Positions 34,766 to 47,059 of a DNA stretch of 64,000 bases are shown here, one piece after another. The position numbers and the translations under genes are program-made. Origin of the DNA: Pseudoscleropodium purum (lineage: Eukaryota > Streptophyta > Bryopsida > Hypnales > Brachytheciaceae); assembly GCA_963969395.1 (NCBI GenBank), contig OZ017796.1, positions 41,282,243-41,346,242 of the forward strand, given 5' to 3'. Positions within the stretch are counted from its first letter, which is position 1. Every line of letters starts with the position of its first letter. The notes under the pieces were generated by a model. It had not been told where the DNA came from, searched no databases, and saw only the letters and a list, made by a program, of their open reading frames with translations.

Positions 34766-35768
34766 ATGCAGATTTTTTTCAAAAATTTGAATGGAAAGAT
34801 GCTCACTTTAGAGGTGGAGAGCTCGGACACTATTTACAGTGTGAAGTTGAAGATTCAGGACGAAGTAGGATTTCCTCCTGATCAGCAAAGATTGATTTTT
34901 GCTGCGAAGCAACTTGAAGATGGTAGAACCTTAGCTGACTATGGTATAGGTAAGGAATCCACGCTTCAATTCGTAACTAGGCTCGCTGGAGGCGGCTACC
35001 ATACTCATTTTGTGGACTTGGAGAACAACGATGCTCTGCAGAGGATCGCCTTCACTTATGGTCAAGGACAAGAGTGGAGTAAAGTCTCCAGCGGTCTAAA
35101 CATTGAAGGGAAGTGCACACGGTCGTCGTGTACAGCATATGCCAAGAGGGTCATCTCCCCTCAGTTATTTCATGCTTTCGACATCACCACGGGGAGATCA
35201 ACTTGTCCACTGTGTCACTGCTCCATCGAGGCCAGTACTTGTGGATTCACAGATTGCAAGTGGATGTATTCAGGACGCAAGCGAGGATCTGCAGTTGAAA
35301 TCACGAGCGAGTGGCAGGTTGCAGGGGACGAATATGAGCGATTTCGTGAAGCTGGTAAGTAATTTAGTTGTGTGACATTATGTTTGAATGAATGCCTTGA
35401 GCCACCTGTTGGACGTCCTTGACCAACTGCTTTAAACTGATGCGTTAGGCAATGTGGCTGCTTGGGAGGTTCTCATCATCACAGCGAGGCCGAACCCTTC
35501 ACCTCGACCACAATGTGTGATGTGTTTGCTTGACATGTACTGGGAAGACGATCACCAGAGTTTAGAATGTGGGTGTCGATTCCACAGGGGTTGTGTGACC
35601 TCCTGGAAGGTCCGTGAAACCCACTGCCCCACCTGCAGAGTAGAAATCGGTAGGCCAAACAATTCTGTGGAAGGTACGAGGCCAAAGACAAGAAGCCGTT
35701 TCTGGAGACTTTGGACGTATGCTCAAGCCGGTCTGCACTTCAACACAAGAGTCACCTATGGTAATTAG
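34766..35768 (+). CDS. Ubiquitin-like domain/RING-type zinc finger protein (copy 4)
   Basis: Exons 34766-35354 and 35449-35768 around a 94-bp GT-AG intron (acceptor TTAG, CAG in copy 2) give 302 residues. The ubiquitin-like domain occupies 1-77 but its tail reads RLAGGG, so the ubiquitin-type RGG end is half lost. Zinc-middle Cys pairs at 117/122, 147/150 and 159/164 are kept; the second pair reads CPLC. The RING-like finger keeps all eight ligands (CVMC, CGC-x2-H-x2-C, CPTC). The tail has a single repeat unit, making it 25 residues shorter than copy 2. Duplicated flanks extend to about 36175. Intact frame and splice sites suggest function, probably in ubiquitin signalling (inference from domains). 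Confidence 0.85.
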
Positions 35769-36175
35769 GAATCTTTAGGTGTGCACTGGATGAGTGGATG
35801 AATAGCGTAGCACGAAGTATGTGTTAATTAAAGGACCTAATTTGCAATGTGTGCTAAAGCAGTGGATCAAATTTGGGATTCAAGTTTCAGCATGCGGGAA
35901 CTGGAGTTTCCAATTTCCAATTAGATCACTCCCTGGGCTTGCTATCCAGCTCAGGCCTATCTAAAGTGCTGAAAGACTCTGTTCCTAAATTAGTGGAAGA
36001 ATGAAGTAGGGTACATGAGCAATTGGGGAGCATGCAAATGTTGTTCCACACGAAGTTTTGCACTCAGGCTATGATCATAACTATTTACAACAGTTACTGG
36101 CTGTGAATAGTTACTGCTCCGTAATATAAGGTATACATTATTTTCATAAGATTTTATTGGCTATATAAACAGGAT

Positions 36176-38224
36176 TTCAGTGCACTCTGTTATGCATCAT
36201 TTTGACACCATATTAATAAGTTATGAATTTTTTAAGCATCATCTCTAGGTGTACTTAATCCTTAGATGACGAAGGGGTGACCTTGGAAATCATCCCTTTT
36301 CATTAAGATAGAACTACCCATTATCATACAGATTTGCAATCAAGGTACTTTGGAGAAGCTATTTATGAGCTCTCATATTTTTCTAAGATTGAATTGTTTG
36401 AGAGAATTCAATTGCAAAAAGAATGAAGACAGTCTTTCAAGAATGGAATTTTTTGTGATTTTACAAAGCTGAAATGTAAAACTATGAGTAGACCCTTGTT
36501 AAAGCATGATCAAACCATGGGCTGATGTATCCGCTCTCCAATGCATTGCCATCATGATAATGGATTAGTAAGATTGTAATAATAGATGGGGCAAGTGACA
36601 GAAATGAGAGGAAACTATAGGTAGCAGAATTGGGTAAATGGTGGTATTGGATAATTCTACCTTACTGTGTGAATCATTGGCTTAAAATATTGCAAAACTA
36701 CTCATTGAAAGTCAAAGTATTGTAGAAAACCTTCCTTCTTCCTACAAACTTAGGAGGATGAATAGTTGTACCTTTGTCCTATACAACAAGATTCTTTGTC
36801 ATTCACCGACCCAAAAATGGTTGTTGCGACATTTCAAGTTTAACTCATAAACAACTTGGTGAACTTTTTTTCGGCCAATGAATGACAAAATCTCTCCTTG
36901 CAAGACAGGAGTGCAACTATTCATCCTCCAAATTTTGTGAAAAAAGGGAAGGTCTTCTATAGTACCTTGACTTCCAATGAGTGCTTTTTCATTTTTTTTT
37001 AATCCCAAAATGCACACAATACCAACACATATGATTTCCATGGTGACCAATCCATCGTTCAAGGGTTAATACCAACTATTGGCTCTCATCGACTCTCATG
37101 TTTTGATTGTGTACATCTTTTACGATGATATCTACTTTTTGTAATGCTTTTTGGTTTGATTGTAGGTTTTGCAATTCAGGCACTGTTAATTATGGGAGTA
37201 CGTGCCTTGTATCACTGTTTTTGTTCCTGAAATTTTTTTGTAAGTTGGATCACTTTGTAGATCTGGATCCTCAGTCTTCTAGGATTATGGAATGAATTCA
37301 CTCCACTGAATAGATTCAAACTGGCCCAAAATATGGCAATCCTCATCATAGCAAAGGTCAAATGAAATTTAATATTTTTAATTTATAAAGAGACATATTT
37401 TTTAAACATATGACTTGCAAGGGTCGCAGCAATACAAATGTATTGAATAACACACTGTGAGGGTTCCCAACAAGGAAAAAGGCTGCTTTCACACTAGATA
37501 AATTACCGGTCACAATCACATATCGAACCCGCAACCACACCATTCAATTTGGGTTCTTTTCTACCATCATCCGGTAGTTTAGGGTCATCTCGGACCCTAA
37601 AGACATGATTTTGCCTGTTGTAGAAATTTCATATACCTCAATGAAAATTTAAAATTATCAAGATTTTTTGAAAAATGAATGAAAGAAACTTATATCAAAT
37701 GCAAAACAAACTTAAAGACTCAAAAATTTCACCACAGGTATATATTATGGTAAAGAACTTCATAGTGAATATCAAAATTTTGTACCATTACATAATTAGA
37801 AATTTAATTTATCAATGGAAGAGGTCCACGTTCAAATGTCAATGAAACCTTCAATTTGAATTTTTTTTAAATTTCTAATGGGTGTAGAAAATAGACTTAA
37901 TAAACTTCATTTCATTAGGTGGCTCAAATTCAAAGTAAGATCATTTTAATGGTTGAAACTTAAATCAATTCCTAAGAGATAGGAATTGCCAAATATAGTA
38001 GAATCAAAGACATCTCTTGCAATTTGTGGATTTAGCATCTTTTTTTTAAATCCAATGAGGTAATTGCACCTTTAATTGCAATCCTTTTTTGAAACCAAAC
38101 CCACAAGATTCTTGCCTCCAATCGGTAGATTTTCTATTCATGAGAGTCTAAGGTCAATTTTGATCATATATATTTTCAATAGTTTGCACATTGGGAGTTT
38201 ATATACACAAAGTTCACAAACTAC
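36176..38224. other. AT-rich spacer
   Basis: No gene supported. Frames up to 87 residues (36799-37062, minus) carry no motif. Homology with the copy 2 flank ends near 36175. Confidence 0.5.
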
Positions 38225-38769
38225 ACAAGAAGAGAATTTACAATAATCTTTTGACTTCCAATAGGATCCAACCATAAATTAGGCACTTTAATAATATGAA
38301 CAATAATGAATAGCTTATTTGGACACAATTGGAAGCTTATAGCCCATTTCCAACCTTTTGAAGAATTATTCCTATCTAGAGCATAGATTTCTCGACTATA
38401 GAAATTTTTCCATGTGTGAAAATAGAGTATGGAAGGATTCCAAAATTTTTCTCTCAAAACATAATTATCTTGAATTTTTTAGCTGAAGATTTGTAGCTGA
38501 CCTATACTTGTCATATAGAACTTTCTAATTTCAACTACATACTGTAAAAAAATCAATAAGGCCTGGTTACAATAATGAAAAACTTGTAGCCAGTCACAAT
38601 TGCATTAGATGATATGTCATAATCAATGACTATTCATCTCCATGTGTGCAAAATTATACCAACCTATATCTCTATGATGGCAGGGTGATCAAAAAGGGAT
38701 CAAGTTACCTTAGGTGTAGTTTCTTTTTGTTGGACTTTCCACTACCTAGTACTTTATACACATTCAAAA

Positions 38770-39491
38770 GATGAATGCAAGAAAGACTAGTCTTATTTGT
38801 ATTGCATTTGAAGTTTTTGAATTGTCATCAATCATAACTTCTGCACATTGAAGCCAATGAACTTGAGATTTTTTTGAAGAACAATAACCAAATAGTTATT
38901 AGAACATTTATTTTTCAAAAAAATTCAAAAACCATTTTATATTTAAATTTAACTAATTTGTCACACTCTACAATTTAGAAATTTTAGGTATTGAAGATTT
39001 TCCAAAATTAATGATTTAGAGCTGAAATTTGTGTGGTCTACTTCTACTCTAGGGAACCATGTCCCAACCAAAAAGAATTCTAAAAAACATTATTTTATGT
39101 CCTCTACATTCAAACAAATAAGTGTGCACGCAATTCTAAATATTAAAAATGGTTTCAAGACAATTCTTTTGGTGAAATCTCTTCACCTTGAAGTCTTCCC
39201 AAATGGCCAATTTTTCATTTCTAAGAAATTTGTTTCTTTTATTTTTTAAAAATTAAAACATCAATGTATCTATTTTCATGATATTTTGCACTTTTCTAGT
39301 TCTTCTACTTAGAGAATTTCTCTATGCTTTCTTTTCTAAGATATCTTCTTCACTTCTTCTTAAAGTTGTATATATAAAATATATTTTTCACATTTTTTAA
39401 AATTATTTTTCTAATTATAAAGCACTCCTGAAAAAATTATGAGTATTGTGGGAAACGCTACAAAAAATGGTCGGTCTTTCTTGCATTCACC
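38770..39491 (+). mobile_element. G element (722 bp), 18-bp TIRs
   Basis: Termini gatgaatgcaagaaagac (38770-38787) and, reversed, ggtgaatgcaagaaagac (39491-39474) match at 17 of 18 bases. The segment is absent from C1. It has no coding capacity. Target duplication is unclear, so superfamily is unassigned. A rearranged relative spans the palindrome spacer (50691-54295). Confidence 0.65.
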
Positions 39492-39611
39492 TACACAAGT
39501 CTTCTTTTTAAAACTAGGTGTTGATTTTCTATGTATGAATAAGAATACACTATCTTTGACCATTCACTCAATCTCTTTAATGCTACTTTGTCATTTCACA
39601 ATTGAACTTAA

Positions 39612-41204
39612 CCCTTAAATGTCTAAGGCCTTTATTGAATTAGTTTCTAGAAATTTGGTCTAAATTGAACAAAAATTCAACATTCTGATAAGTTGTATCA
39701 ACTATTTTTGAATTGTAACTATACAAATTCAAACTAGATATGTTAGAGATCACATAGGAAATAAAAAGACAACAAAATCACTTACGGATTAAAAGATTAT
39801 AATGTTTGATCATGAGGGTGATAAAACTATAAAAGTGATTTGAAGTCTTTCAATGCTCTTTTCACATGTCAAATCTAAAAAATTAGTCACCTTAAAATTG
39901 TGAGGTTAAAAAACGTAATTTGTATAACCTTGATCAATTTACAACTTCTCAAAATCTCTTCTACAATTTTTTTAAATGAATATCTAAAGTGCATTTTTTT
40001 CTCCAAGATCTGGTCAGTATTTGAGGCTCATTTCCAAGAGCTATCAACACTACAAAAGGCAAGATTGCAATGGACCCTTGAACAAAATCTTGAATAGAGA
40101 AATCATAATCAATCACTTGAAAAATCAAGTTTTTGATGCTAAAACTAGACATTGAAAAAAAAATTTAAAAATACAAACTACTAAAAAAAAAACTTTGTTA
40201 ACTCCTAAAGGACTAGACAACGTTTTTTGGTCATATAGAAATTTTGGGCAAGCCATTGTGACAAGAAATTTGCGTATTTTAGGCTGAAATTTTAATAGAA
40301 GGTGTGGACAAGGAGAATTTTTCATATGCAACAAATTTCATGACATTCGAAAATAGGAGTCAAAAGTTATAGACTAATATGTTATTTATTTTTTGAAATT
40401 GGATAGTTTGGGCAGATTAGAAAAAATCACTTTTTTGAGGAACCAAAATTTGAAATTTAAAAAAAAAGAATTATATATATACAAAGAAAGCTTTGAATCA
40501 TTCCATTTTGATCAACAAGTCAAAGGTTATGAGGATTTTTTATTTGCGGGCAGTTGTAGACTTCCTACACTAAAACAAACTTTGAAATCCTTTATCTTAC
40601 ATAATTTTTACTATCTTTGAAAAAAAATAAAATCTTAGGACGTAAATTGTTTATTACAACATCCCAATGGTTGAAGATTGGGATTGAAATTTTTCAATTC
40701 CATATTTAAATTCTTAATAATTTAGTATTTTGAATCATACTCTACTATGACCTACTTATTACTTTTTTCCTATATGTTGTACTATTCCAAATGATCTAAA
40801 AAATTTCAATCATTTGGCCAACTTGTCTAGGAAAAATAATCTAAAAAAGCACCACCATTTTGGTCAATTTTTCATAGAAAAGTGAGCTTGTGAAGTGCAA
40901 CTACCTAATTTTTCACAAGGTTAAAGAAATGGTTTTGGTAAATTTGAATGCTTATATTTTACAATCCACTCGGTGGAATTTTCTGAAATTTTTAACACAT
41001 GTTTTCAAGTCATTATATTACAAGATCCTATAGTTTTATGTGTCAAAACATTGTTTTTCTTCCAAAAAATTAGTAGTTGCACTAGAAATGGCAGTTTTGG
41101 ACCATTTTTGGTGAATATATTGTCATGAAATCTTAGGGGTTAAGTTTTACTTAACTTCAAAATATTATTGACACCCAAAATTTGGTGTCTTGGACATTTA
41201 GGGG
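39612..41204. mobile_element. F element in C2, carrying a nested insert
   Basis: Left end cccttaaatgtc after TTAA (39608-39611); right end, reversed, cccctaaatgtcc. Subtracting the nested 938-bp element and its 4-bp duplication leaves 651 bp, in line with 653 bp for F in C1. Confidence 0.6.
40202..41139. mobile_element. TTAA-flanked element (938 bp), piggyBac-like
   Basis: Flanked on both sides by TTAA (40198-40201 and 41140-41143). Ends are ctcctaaagga and, reversed, cccctaagat. The paralogous site in C1 has a single TTAA at 32854-32857 with the same flanks and no insert, so this is a precise TTAA-duplicating insertion. TTAA specificity and C-rich termini are the hallmark of piggyBac transposons. 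No transposase is encoded, so it would be a non-autonomous member. Related copies: 186-1099, 62100-62815. Confidence 0.75.
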
Positions 41205-41720
41205 TCCAAGATTGAGTCACTCCAAAATAAGCTCATGAAAATACGTTACCCAGTAGGGTAATTTTTTTGACATTTCACAATTCTCAAAAGCAGTAACATG
41301 ATTAATCAAAATACTTTTGAGTTTCTATTGTGTAAGCAAATCATAGAATTCGAAATCTAGGTTTCCACCATGCGACCGTTTTTTTATTGATAAAATTTAT
41401 AAGTTGCAGCACAACTTGCAAGCTGAGGTACAATACAAAGGGAAAGCTTTGGTCACAAGAGGCATTTGGGTTTCCAAACAGGTTGTGAGGTGCTTCGCAG
41501 TTGGTTCCAAGGGTGACAATCTGCTCTTCATCTGTGTAAGTGACACGTTGAGCAGTTGCCATCAGGGTTGTGAGGTGCTCCGCAGGTACTCGATTCCAAG
41601 GGTGACAATTTGCTCTTCATCTTCATTCAACCACCATCGCACTCAGCCTTAACTTGAAAAGTTGGAGCACCAAAACAAATCAATGGCAATGTAGATTCCA
41701 CATCCTAGAGTTATTCGCTT

Positions 41721-42394
41721 TTGTGTAGTTCACGCAACAACAAAGAAGGGTACTCATATTGGTGGAATGGTGGTACACTTTGGCGCACGTTGAATCTAGA
41801 TTATGATTATCCAGACAACATTTACATTCGGTTGGAATATTCTCATCCAACAGACAAAGAGGTGATTGAAGCTCACCATCTCCATCAGTTTAGGAAGAAA
41901 CTCATGGAGCTTGCATGGGCACTGTTGCACATCGTGAATGCAGTGCACTTTGCTGGACATTTGCACAATGATATTTCCCCAGACAATATCATGTTGTATT
42001 TTCCTGTAGACAAGTCACGGGTCCACATTGGAGTGTGCAATTGGGGCATGAGTACCCCAACTGTTGACCCAATGAAATCCTTATACACGTTCACATTTGA
42101 GAGTGTGATGACGGAAATTTTGCAGAAGAGGTGGTGGGTGGACCCAAGTATCTAAGTATAGCATATTTGCACAAGGCAAATGCGGATGTGGAAATGATCC
42201 TTAATTATTCCCATGCATCAAAGAAATACGCGGTTGGTCAAATAGCTAAAAGGATCAATCAACAATGCATGTCAGAAGAGTATAACATGTTGCAACAAGA
42301 AACAAGTGGAATGACCAAGTTTAGCTATGACCAATTTGGGATTGTGTTCCACCAATATTTGGACCGACTTTGCAAAAAAAGTGAGGAATACTAG
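41721..42394 (+). pseudogene. Atypical protein kinase-like gene, frameshifted
   Basis: The first frame (41721-42155) shows a kinase C-lobe: catalytic loop HNDISPDNIML (Arg of HRD replaced by Asn, Asp kept) and GVCNWGMS where DFG would stand (Asn-Trp-Gly). After WWVDPS a stop appears, and reading resumes in another frame (to 42394, ending CKKSEEY) with a YAVGQIAKRI helix. The ATP-binding lobe is absent, so this is a truncated and frameshifted relic. The loop pattern resembles a divergent kinase-like family I associate with bryophytes (recalled, not checked). It may once have joined the coding-like stretch at 41404-41540. Confidence 0.65.
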
Positions 42395-43218
42395 GGTGGT
42401 TTGGCCCACATCATCAATTGATTTTTTGGTACTTTCAAGTATCCGATGCCATATGAACACTTTGGATGTTTGTATTAAGATTTAGGTGTAGTATTTACAT
42501 CTATGAAAGTAGTAGTTGAATATAGAGTAATAGAGGCGAGGATTTCAACGTATACAATACATAGTATACATGCGCCAACAATGTACACTATCATACTGAT
42601 ACATGTAAAATTGGGTATACATTTTTGAATTGTTGAGCGTTTTTGAATTTGCAATGAATAAGAAGTATTGCCAAACCAAACATGTTGTTTGTTTGAATGA
42701 GGAATGTGTTATTTCTAATTGATCATTGATGGGTGTTTGGTCAATGAGGTTGTGTGATAAATTGTGGAATTCTTGATTGTATTGTTACTTCATGTAAAAT
42801 GACAATGTAAAATGGATGTCTTGTATGAAGCAAATGGCTCTCTTCATAGTTCATAGAACGCTTTCAAAATTTTATTGTTGAAAGAAGAGAAAGAAAGATG
42901 AAATTGTATTTAGCATGTAGTAGAATGGTATGAAACTATGAGATATTAGGAGATTTAAAAAAAAATAAGCAACTAACATCGCAACATATAAGAGCTTCGC
43001 ATAAAAGAAACAATTACTTTTCACTTCAAATGGACCTTGCTTATAGCCTATGGCTAATTATGAGACCTAAATTGCGGAAGGAATACAAGATTAATTTAAG
43101 TTCGGGCTAAAAACTGTCAATCATAATGAGACTAATAAAAAACTTCAATGACAAAATGTAAAAAGGTATGATTGTACGAGGTAAATGATTCAAAAATTGC
43201 TTAGAATTTTATTGCTGC
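42395..43218. other. AT-rich flank outside left palindrome arm
   Basis: No gene supported. The sequence is unique with respect to the right flank of the palindrome beyond 61289. Confidence 0.5.
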
Positions 43219-44080
43219 GTTCATCCAAGAATAAAAAAAAAACAATTTTTTTTAGAATCTAACCGTAGGATCTTGTACTTTACTTGTCTTAGCTCACATA
43301 GTAAAAATTTCCTGAAGTTTGACCACATAGATTGGAAGATATTAGCATGCAAAGTTGAAAAAGAAATTTTTTGTGAACAATGGCCTGCAATTTTAAATGA
43401 CTTTGACCACCAATTGTGAATTTCTTTTGCACTACAGAATTTGAATTAAAAAAATTTTATGTTGAAGAATTGAGTTGAAAGTTTAGGAAATTTTTACAAA
43501 AAAAAAATTACTTGATTTTTATTCTTTAAAAAAATGCTAAGTAGAAGTAGGTCCAAGATTGGAAAAAAAACTAAATCATTAATAACTCCAAGATGGGTTT
43601 GAAAGACAATAATCCCAATGGTGAGATTGTTTTAGCAATTGAACACAACATTCTCCAAAAAAATTGTGAAAAATTGTGAAAATTGCATTAAAAAATGAAC
43701 CCTACAAGTTAATTTTTCAAGAAGATGCTGAAATTGTCCGAAAAACAAAATTGTCTTTAACTTTCTCATAATTAGTCCAAATAGAACGAATCAAAGCTTC
43801 ACATGTAGACAAAAAGAAAACATTTCAAGGGGGAAGAAAATTAAAATTAATTTTGATTTTTTGCAATTTTTTTTGTGCTGCCCACTGAGCTCAATTTCAA
43901 ACTTTTTGTGGTATAACTTTTGCTTTTGGACACCAATTGAAATTAAAATTATATTCCCACGTAGATAATCAGTTTTTCTATCTTACAAGAAAGTTTCAAA
44001 ACAATTCACCAAAATTTGAGATCACAAGGACCTGCCCGAAATCTAATTTGTCCCTCGAGGGGACAATGAGAATTTAGGGG
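43219..44080 (-). mobile_element. Truncated TTAA/CCCCTAA element (left-arm copy)
   Basis: Mirror of 60428-61350. Its terminus lies at 44080 (gggg preceded by ccaaatttag-type sequence), but the other 61 bp and the outer TIR are missing: homology stops at the arm boundary 43219. It is complete in the right arm plus its flank. Confidence 0.75.
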
Positions 44081-44339
44081 CTAATTTGTTGCACTGTTGA
44101 CTACTTATTGTAACCTGGCTTGAGTTATTCCAGCAACTAGGCTATTCTCACTAGTTACCTATAGACTTATTCCATTATTAATTTGTAGACGCGCCTGCAC
44201 GCTCTGAGGGCCAAAAATGCATAAGCTGGGAATTATGTTGCATGACTGAAACGAAGACTGAGTAACGAGAACCTTTCGAATATTTTTCTGGAGTAGTCTT
44301 GAGTAGCCTTGATCGAATTGCACTGTATTGTACTGCTGT

Positions 44340-46092
44340 ACTGTACAAATCTTCACCACACATTTGTTTGGAGAACCGGCTGTGTCTTGAAGCGCGCCAG
44401 ATGGAAACAAGTTTCTGTTCTCCAATGAAAGCAAGTTGGTACTTGGTACAAAGCTCCTGGGCATCTAGAGTGCAGAAGCTCTTTGGCAAGTACTCCGTCA
44501 CTATTGAAGTTGGTAAAGTGCACAAGTGTGAATTTTTGCATGAGCACATCTGAGTTTCTGCGTCAAGTCTTCAAAAATCGCAATGCCTATGATCCGTGCA
44601 CTCATAATATTACTATGCGGGGGATTCAGAGTTCGATTGATCCTGAAGACTCGTCTGCCTAGTGCGGAACACATATAATGCACCATGCCGGATCTCAAAT
44701 GAACTGTGAAGTACCATCAATGTGTACTCTGGACAGCGTCTTCTCCAATTAGCACCCTAATGTTCTAAGCTATTTCGTGATAGTAGTCTGATAGTTCTAC
44801 TCTACCGGGTCGCTGTAGGGTTTTACGACGGATCTTCACAACTTTTTTCAATCCAGAGGGGCTTGCGAGCTTTGTGCCGAGAATCGACGCGATCGCTCGA
44901 GACCACATTACGAAGTTCTGGGACGGGAAGGAGAGCATTTAGGGCGTGTCCACTGTGAAGGAGTTCACCTCACCGTGGCGGCGAATTTGTTCGTGAGTTT
45001 GGGAGACCATGATTGATGCGCGGTTCTGTCCTCTGAAAGCTGCTGTGGAGGATTTACCGGTCGGCCTTTTCCAGCTCCCTATCGACTTGTCAGGGACGGC
45101 ATATATATCGCAAGGGGTGGCTCGGACGCCAATCCATGCTTCGGATCATACAACCCCTAATAGTGGAGCGAAAGCAGGTGTGATAGGGTACGGTGGGAGG
45201 CTCACATCACATATATTCTAGAGTTATCCCAATCAAATACAGAGCATATATAACAATTTGAACGCGATTGCTGTAAGAGTTCATTCATGGTTGCAAGAAC
45301 TGGCAGAGGGGACCGTGTCCTCAAAAAAGATCTGCTGGCGATGCTGCTCACGAGTCCTAGCGAGGACGGCGGACGAGCTAGGTCATCTAGGACAACATCC
45401 TCTCGTTGCTGTTCGCCGGTCATGACACCACCAACATTAGTCTGGCTTTGGTGCTCAAGTATCTGCATCTCCATCCCGGCCCTAGTGCCTGAGCAAGCTC
45501 ATCCAAGGTGCCTGCCGCCCTGCTCCTCAATTTCTCTCTATTGTCGATTTGTCTCCGCCGACATTTAACCCACCACCAACCTATATCTGTACTTAGACTC
45601 TAATACCAATAAATAAATCAGACACTTGTTCATTGTTTCAGACAGTTCTTTTGTGTGCTTTTGATTCGGCATCTCTCCAAGGCTCGCCTCAAGTTTTTGA
45701 TGTTGAATCAGCATGTTAGGATAATGAATCGGCTCATCAAAACTGGCGGTTCTCCCTTCTTGATCATTTCTAATTCAATTCGCACTCACCCTCTTTTGGA
45801 TTACTTACAGTTGCGTCAACTGCCCATTATTCTCTAGCTCCCAAAGTAATATTCTGGAGGAGGAATTGAAGATGCCAACAAGTTCATTGACATGGTGGTG
45901 TTTGTTCGTTTGGCAGAACAACGAGAAATTACTGCCGTAAAGAAGGATGCGCTTCTGGATTGAAGCGACACCAGGAGAATGAAGTACAAGCGGCAAGTGG
46001 TACAGGAGACTTTGAGGATCTAGTTGCGGGTTTCCGGGCAGCTCTTCAAGATTTCCAGTACGCCGGATTCAACATTCTCAAAACGTGGAAGG
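44340..46092 (+). pseudogene. Cytochrome P450 (CYP85-clan type) pseudogene, left arm
   Basis: Fragments in shifting frames follow a P450 in order: NKFLFSNESKLVLG (near 44405), LRRIFTTFFNPEGL then IDAIARDHITKFWDGK (near 44830-44940), LTVAANLFVSLGD, GLFQLPIDLSGTAY (near 45065-45105), the I-helix FAGHDTTN (about 45412-45436), then EQREI and VVQETLRI with Trp-to-stop (TGA), and FRAALQDFQYAGFNI ending at an AAG-GTGAGT donor (46092). About 270 bp at 45570-45840 does not fit P450. The N-terminal anchor and the heme-binding Cys region are absent. Order and motifs point to the CYP85 clan (triterpenoid, steroid or hormone oxidation), but at least three frameshifts and stops make it non-functional. Confidence 0.8.
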
Positions 46093-47059
46093 TGAGTTCA
46101 GTTAAATGCCTTTTCCTTACTCAGGTGCACTCACTCACTATATGCATTCTTGGTGAACAAATTAAAATGGTCACATACTCTACCTATTTGGTGTGGTATT
46201 CAAACATGATTAGGTTTAGTTGTTATTTAAAATGATATCCAAATAAAAAAATGCTAATTGTTGCATTATTAATCCAATGGTGTACGTTGTGCCATGAGTG
46301 AGTACAAAATTGGCATTCTAGGAGTTGAATATGGTACCTCCATGTACATTTCTCACAGCCCTTAAAGTGTTAGAGAAATCGAGCTTCAGAGTCTCTGCTA
46401 GGAAGGCAATTTCTATCACATAGTGCATTTGTCAACATGCACTATTTGTCAAGATAAACCCCATCTAGTCACCATGATGTTGGACTCAAAAATTGGCGAA
46501 ACTCGAGCATTAGAGATACACGAACATCACAACATTGTCATAACAAATCACTTGCAAAATTGGCAATTGTACTGAAGAAGAAGCAAGTGTCATGGCTCAG
46601 TAAATTCCATCACCAAAAAAAACCAAAAAACGGAAATTCTATTGCAGAAGGTGCATGGCAACGTAAGTGAGGTTCTTGATTTATACTATCAAATGAAGTC
46701 CGAGCACGACCAAGCAAAATCATCAGTATGCAAATCAATCAAGCATTAAATGTGTTATTGAAGCCACTGCAAATCACCTAGAGGTAGAGCAAATAACCTT
46801 GAATTTGTTGAATTCTTTTATCACAGTAAGGCAAGTTACAAATTACAGCAGCATGCAAATATGCTTGGCTACATTGTCACTCATAAAAAATGGGAACATG
46901 ACATTCACTTGGAACACCCTCCAAAATGGCATTCTAACAATCGAAACTACAGTTGAATGGATTCTAATTATTCAAAAGCCAACTCCAAAAATCGAGCATA
47001 CATTTACAATGTTCACCAATTATAAACAAGCACGGTCTTATGATCATTAGATCACTTGT
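46093..47059. other. Arm spacer between P450 relic and F-box gene
   Basis: No coding sequence supported; no heme-binding exon of the P450 was found here. The mirror copy is 57449-58415. Confidence 0.5.

Larger units (their letters stand above)
38225..41560 (+). repeat. Dispersed segmental repeat, copy C2
   Basis: Colinear with C1 (31975-33290) but enlarged by about 364 bp at 38341-38704 and by the elements at 38770-39491 and 40202-41139. At 41483-41622 a 55-bp stretch around ccaagggtgacaat is locally duplicated. Confidence 0.75.

Noticed and set aside
45287..45568. 93-residue frame over the P450 I-helix as a separate gene (mirror 58940-59221)
   Set aside because: The P450 motifs FAGHDTTN and DNILSLL are in another frame of the same DNA; this frame is a shadow of the pseudogene.
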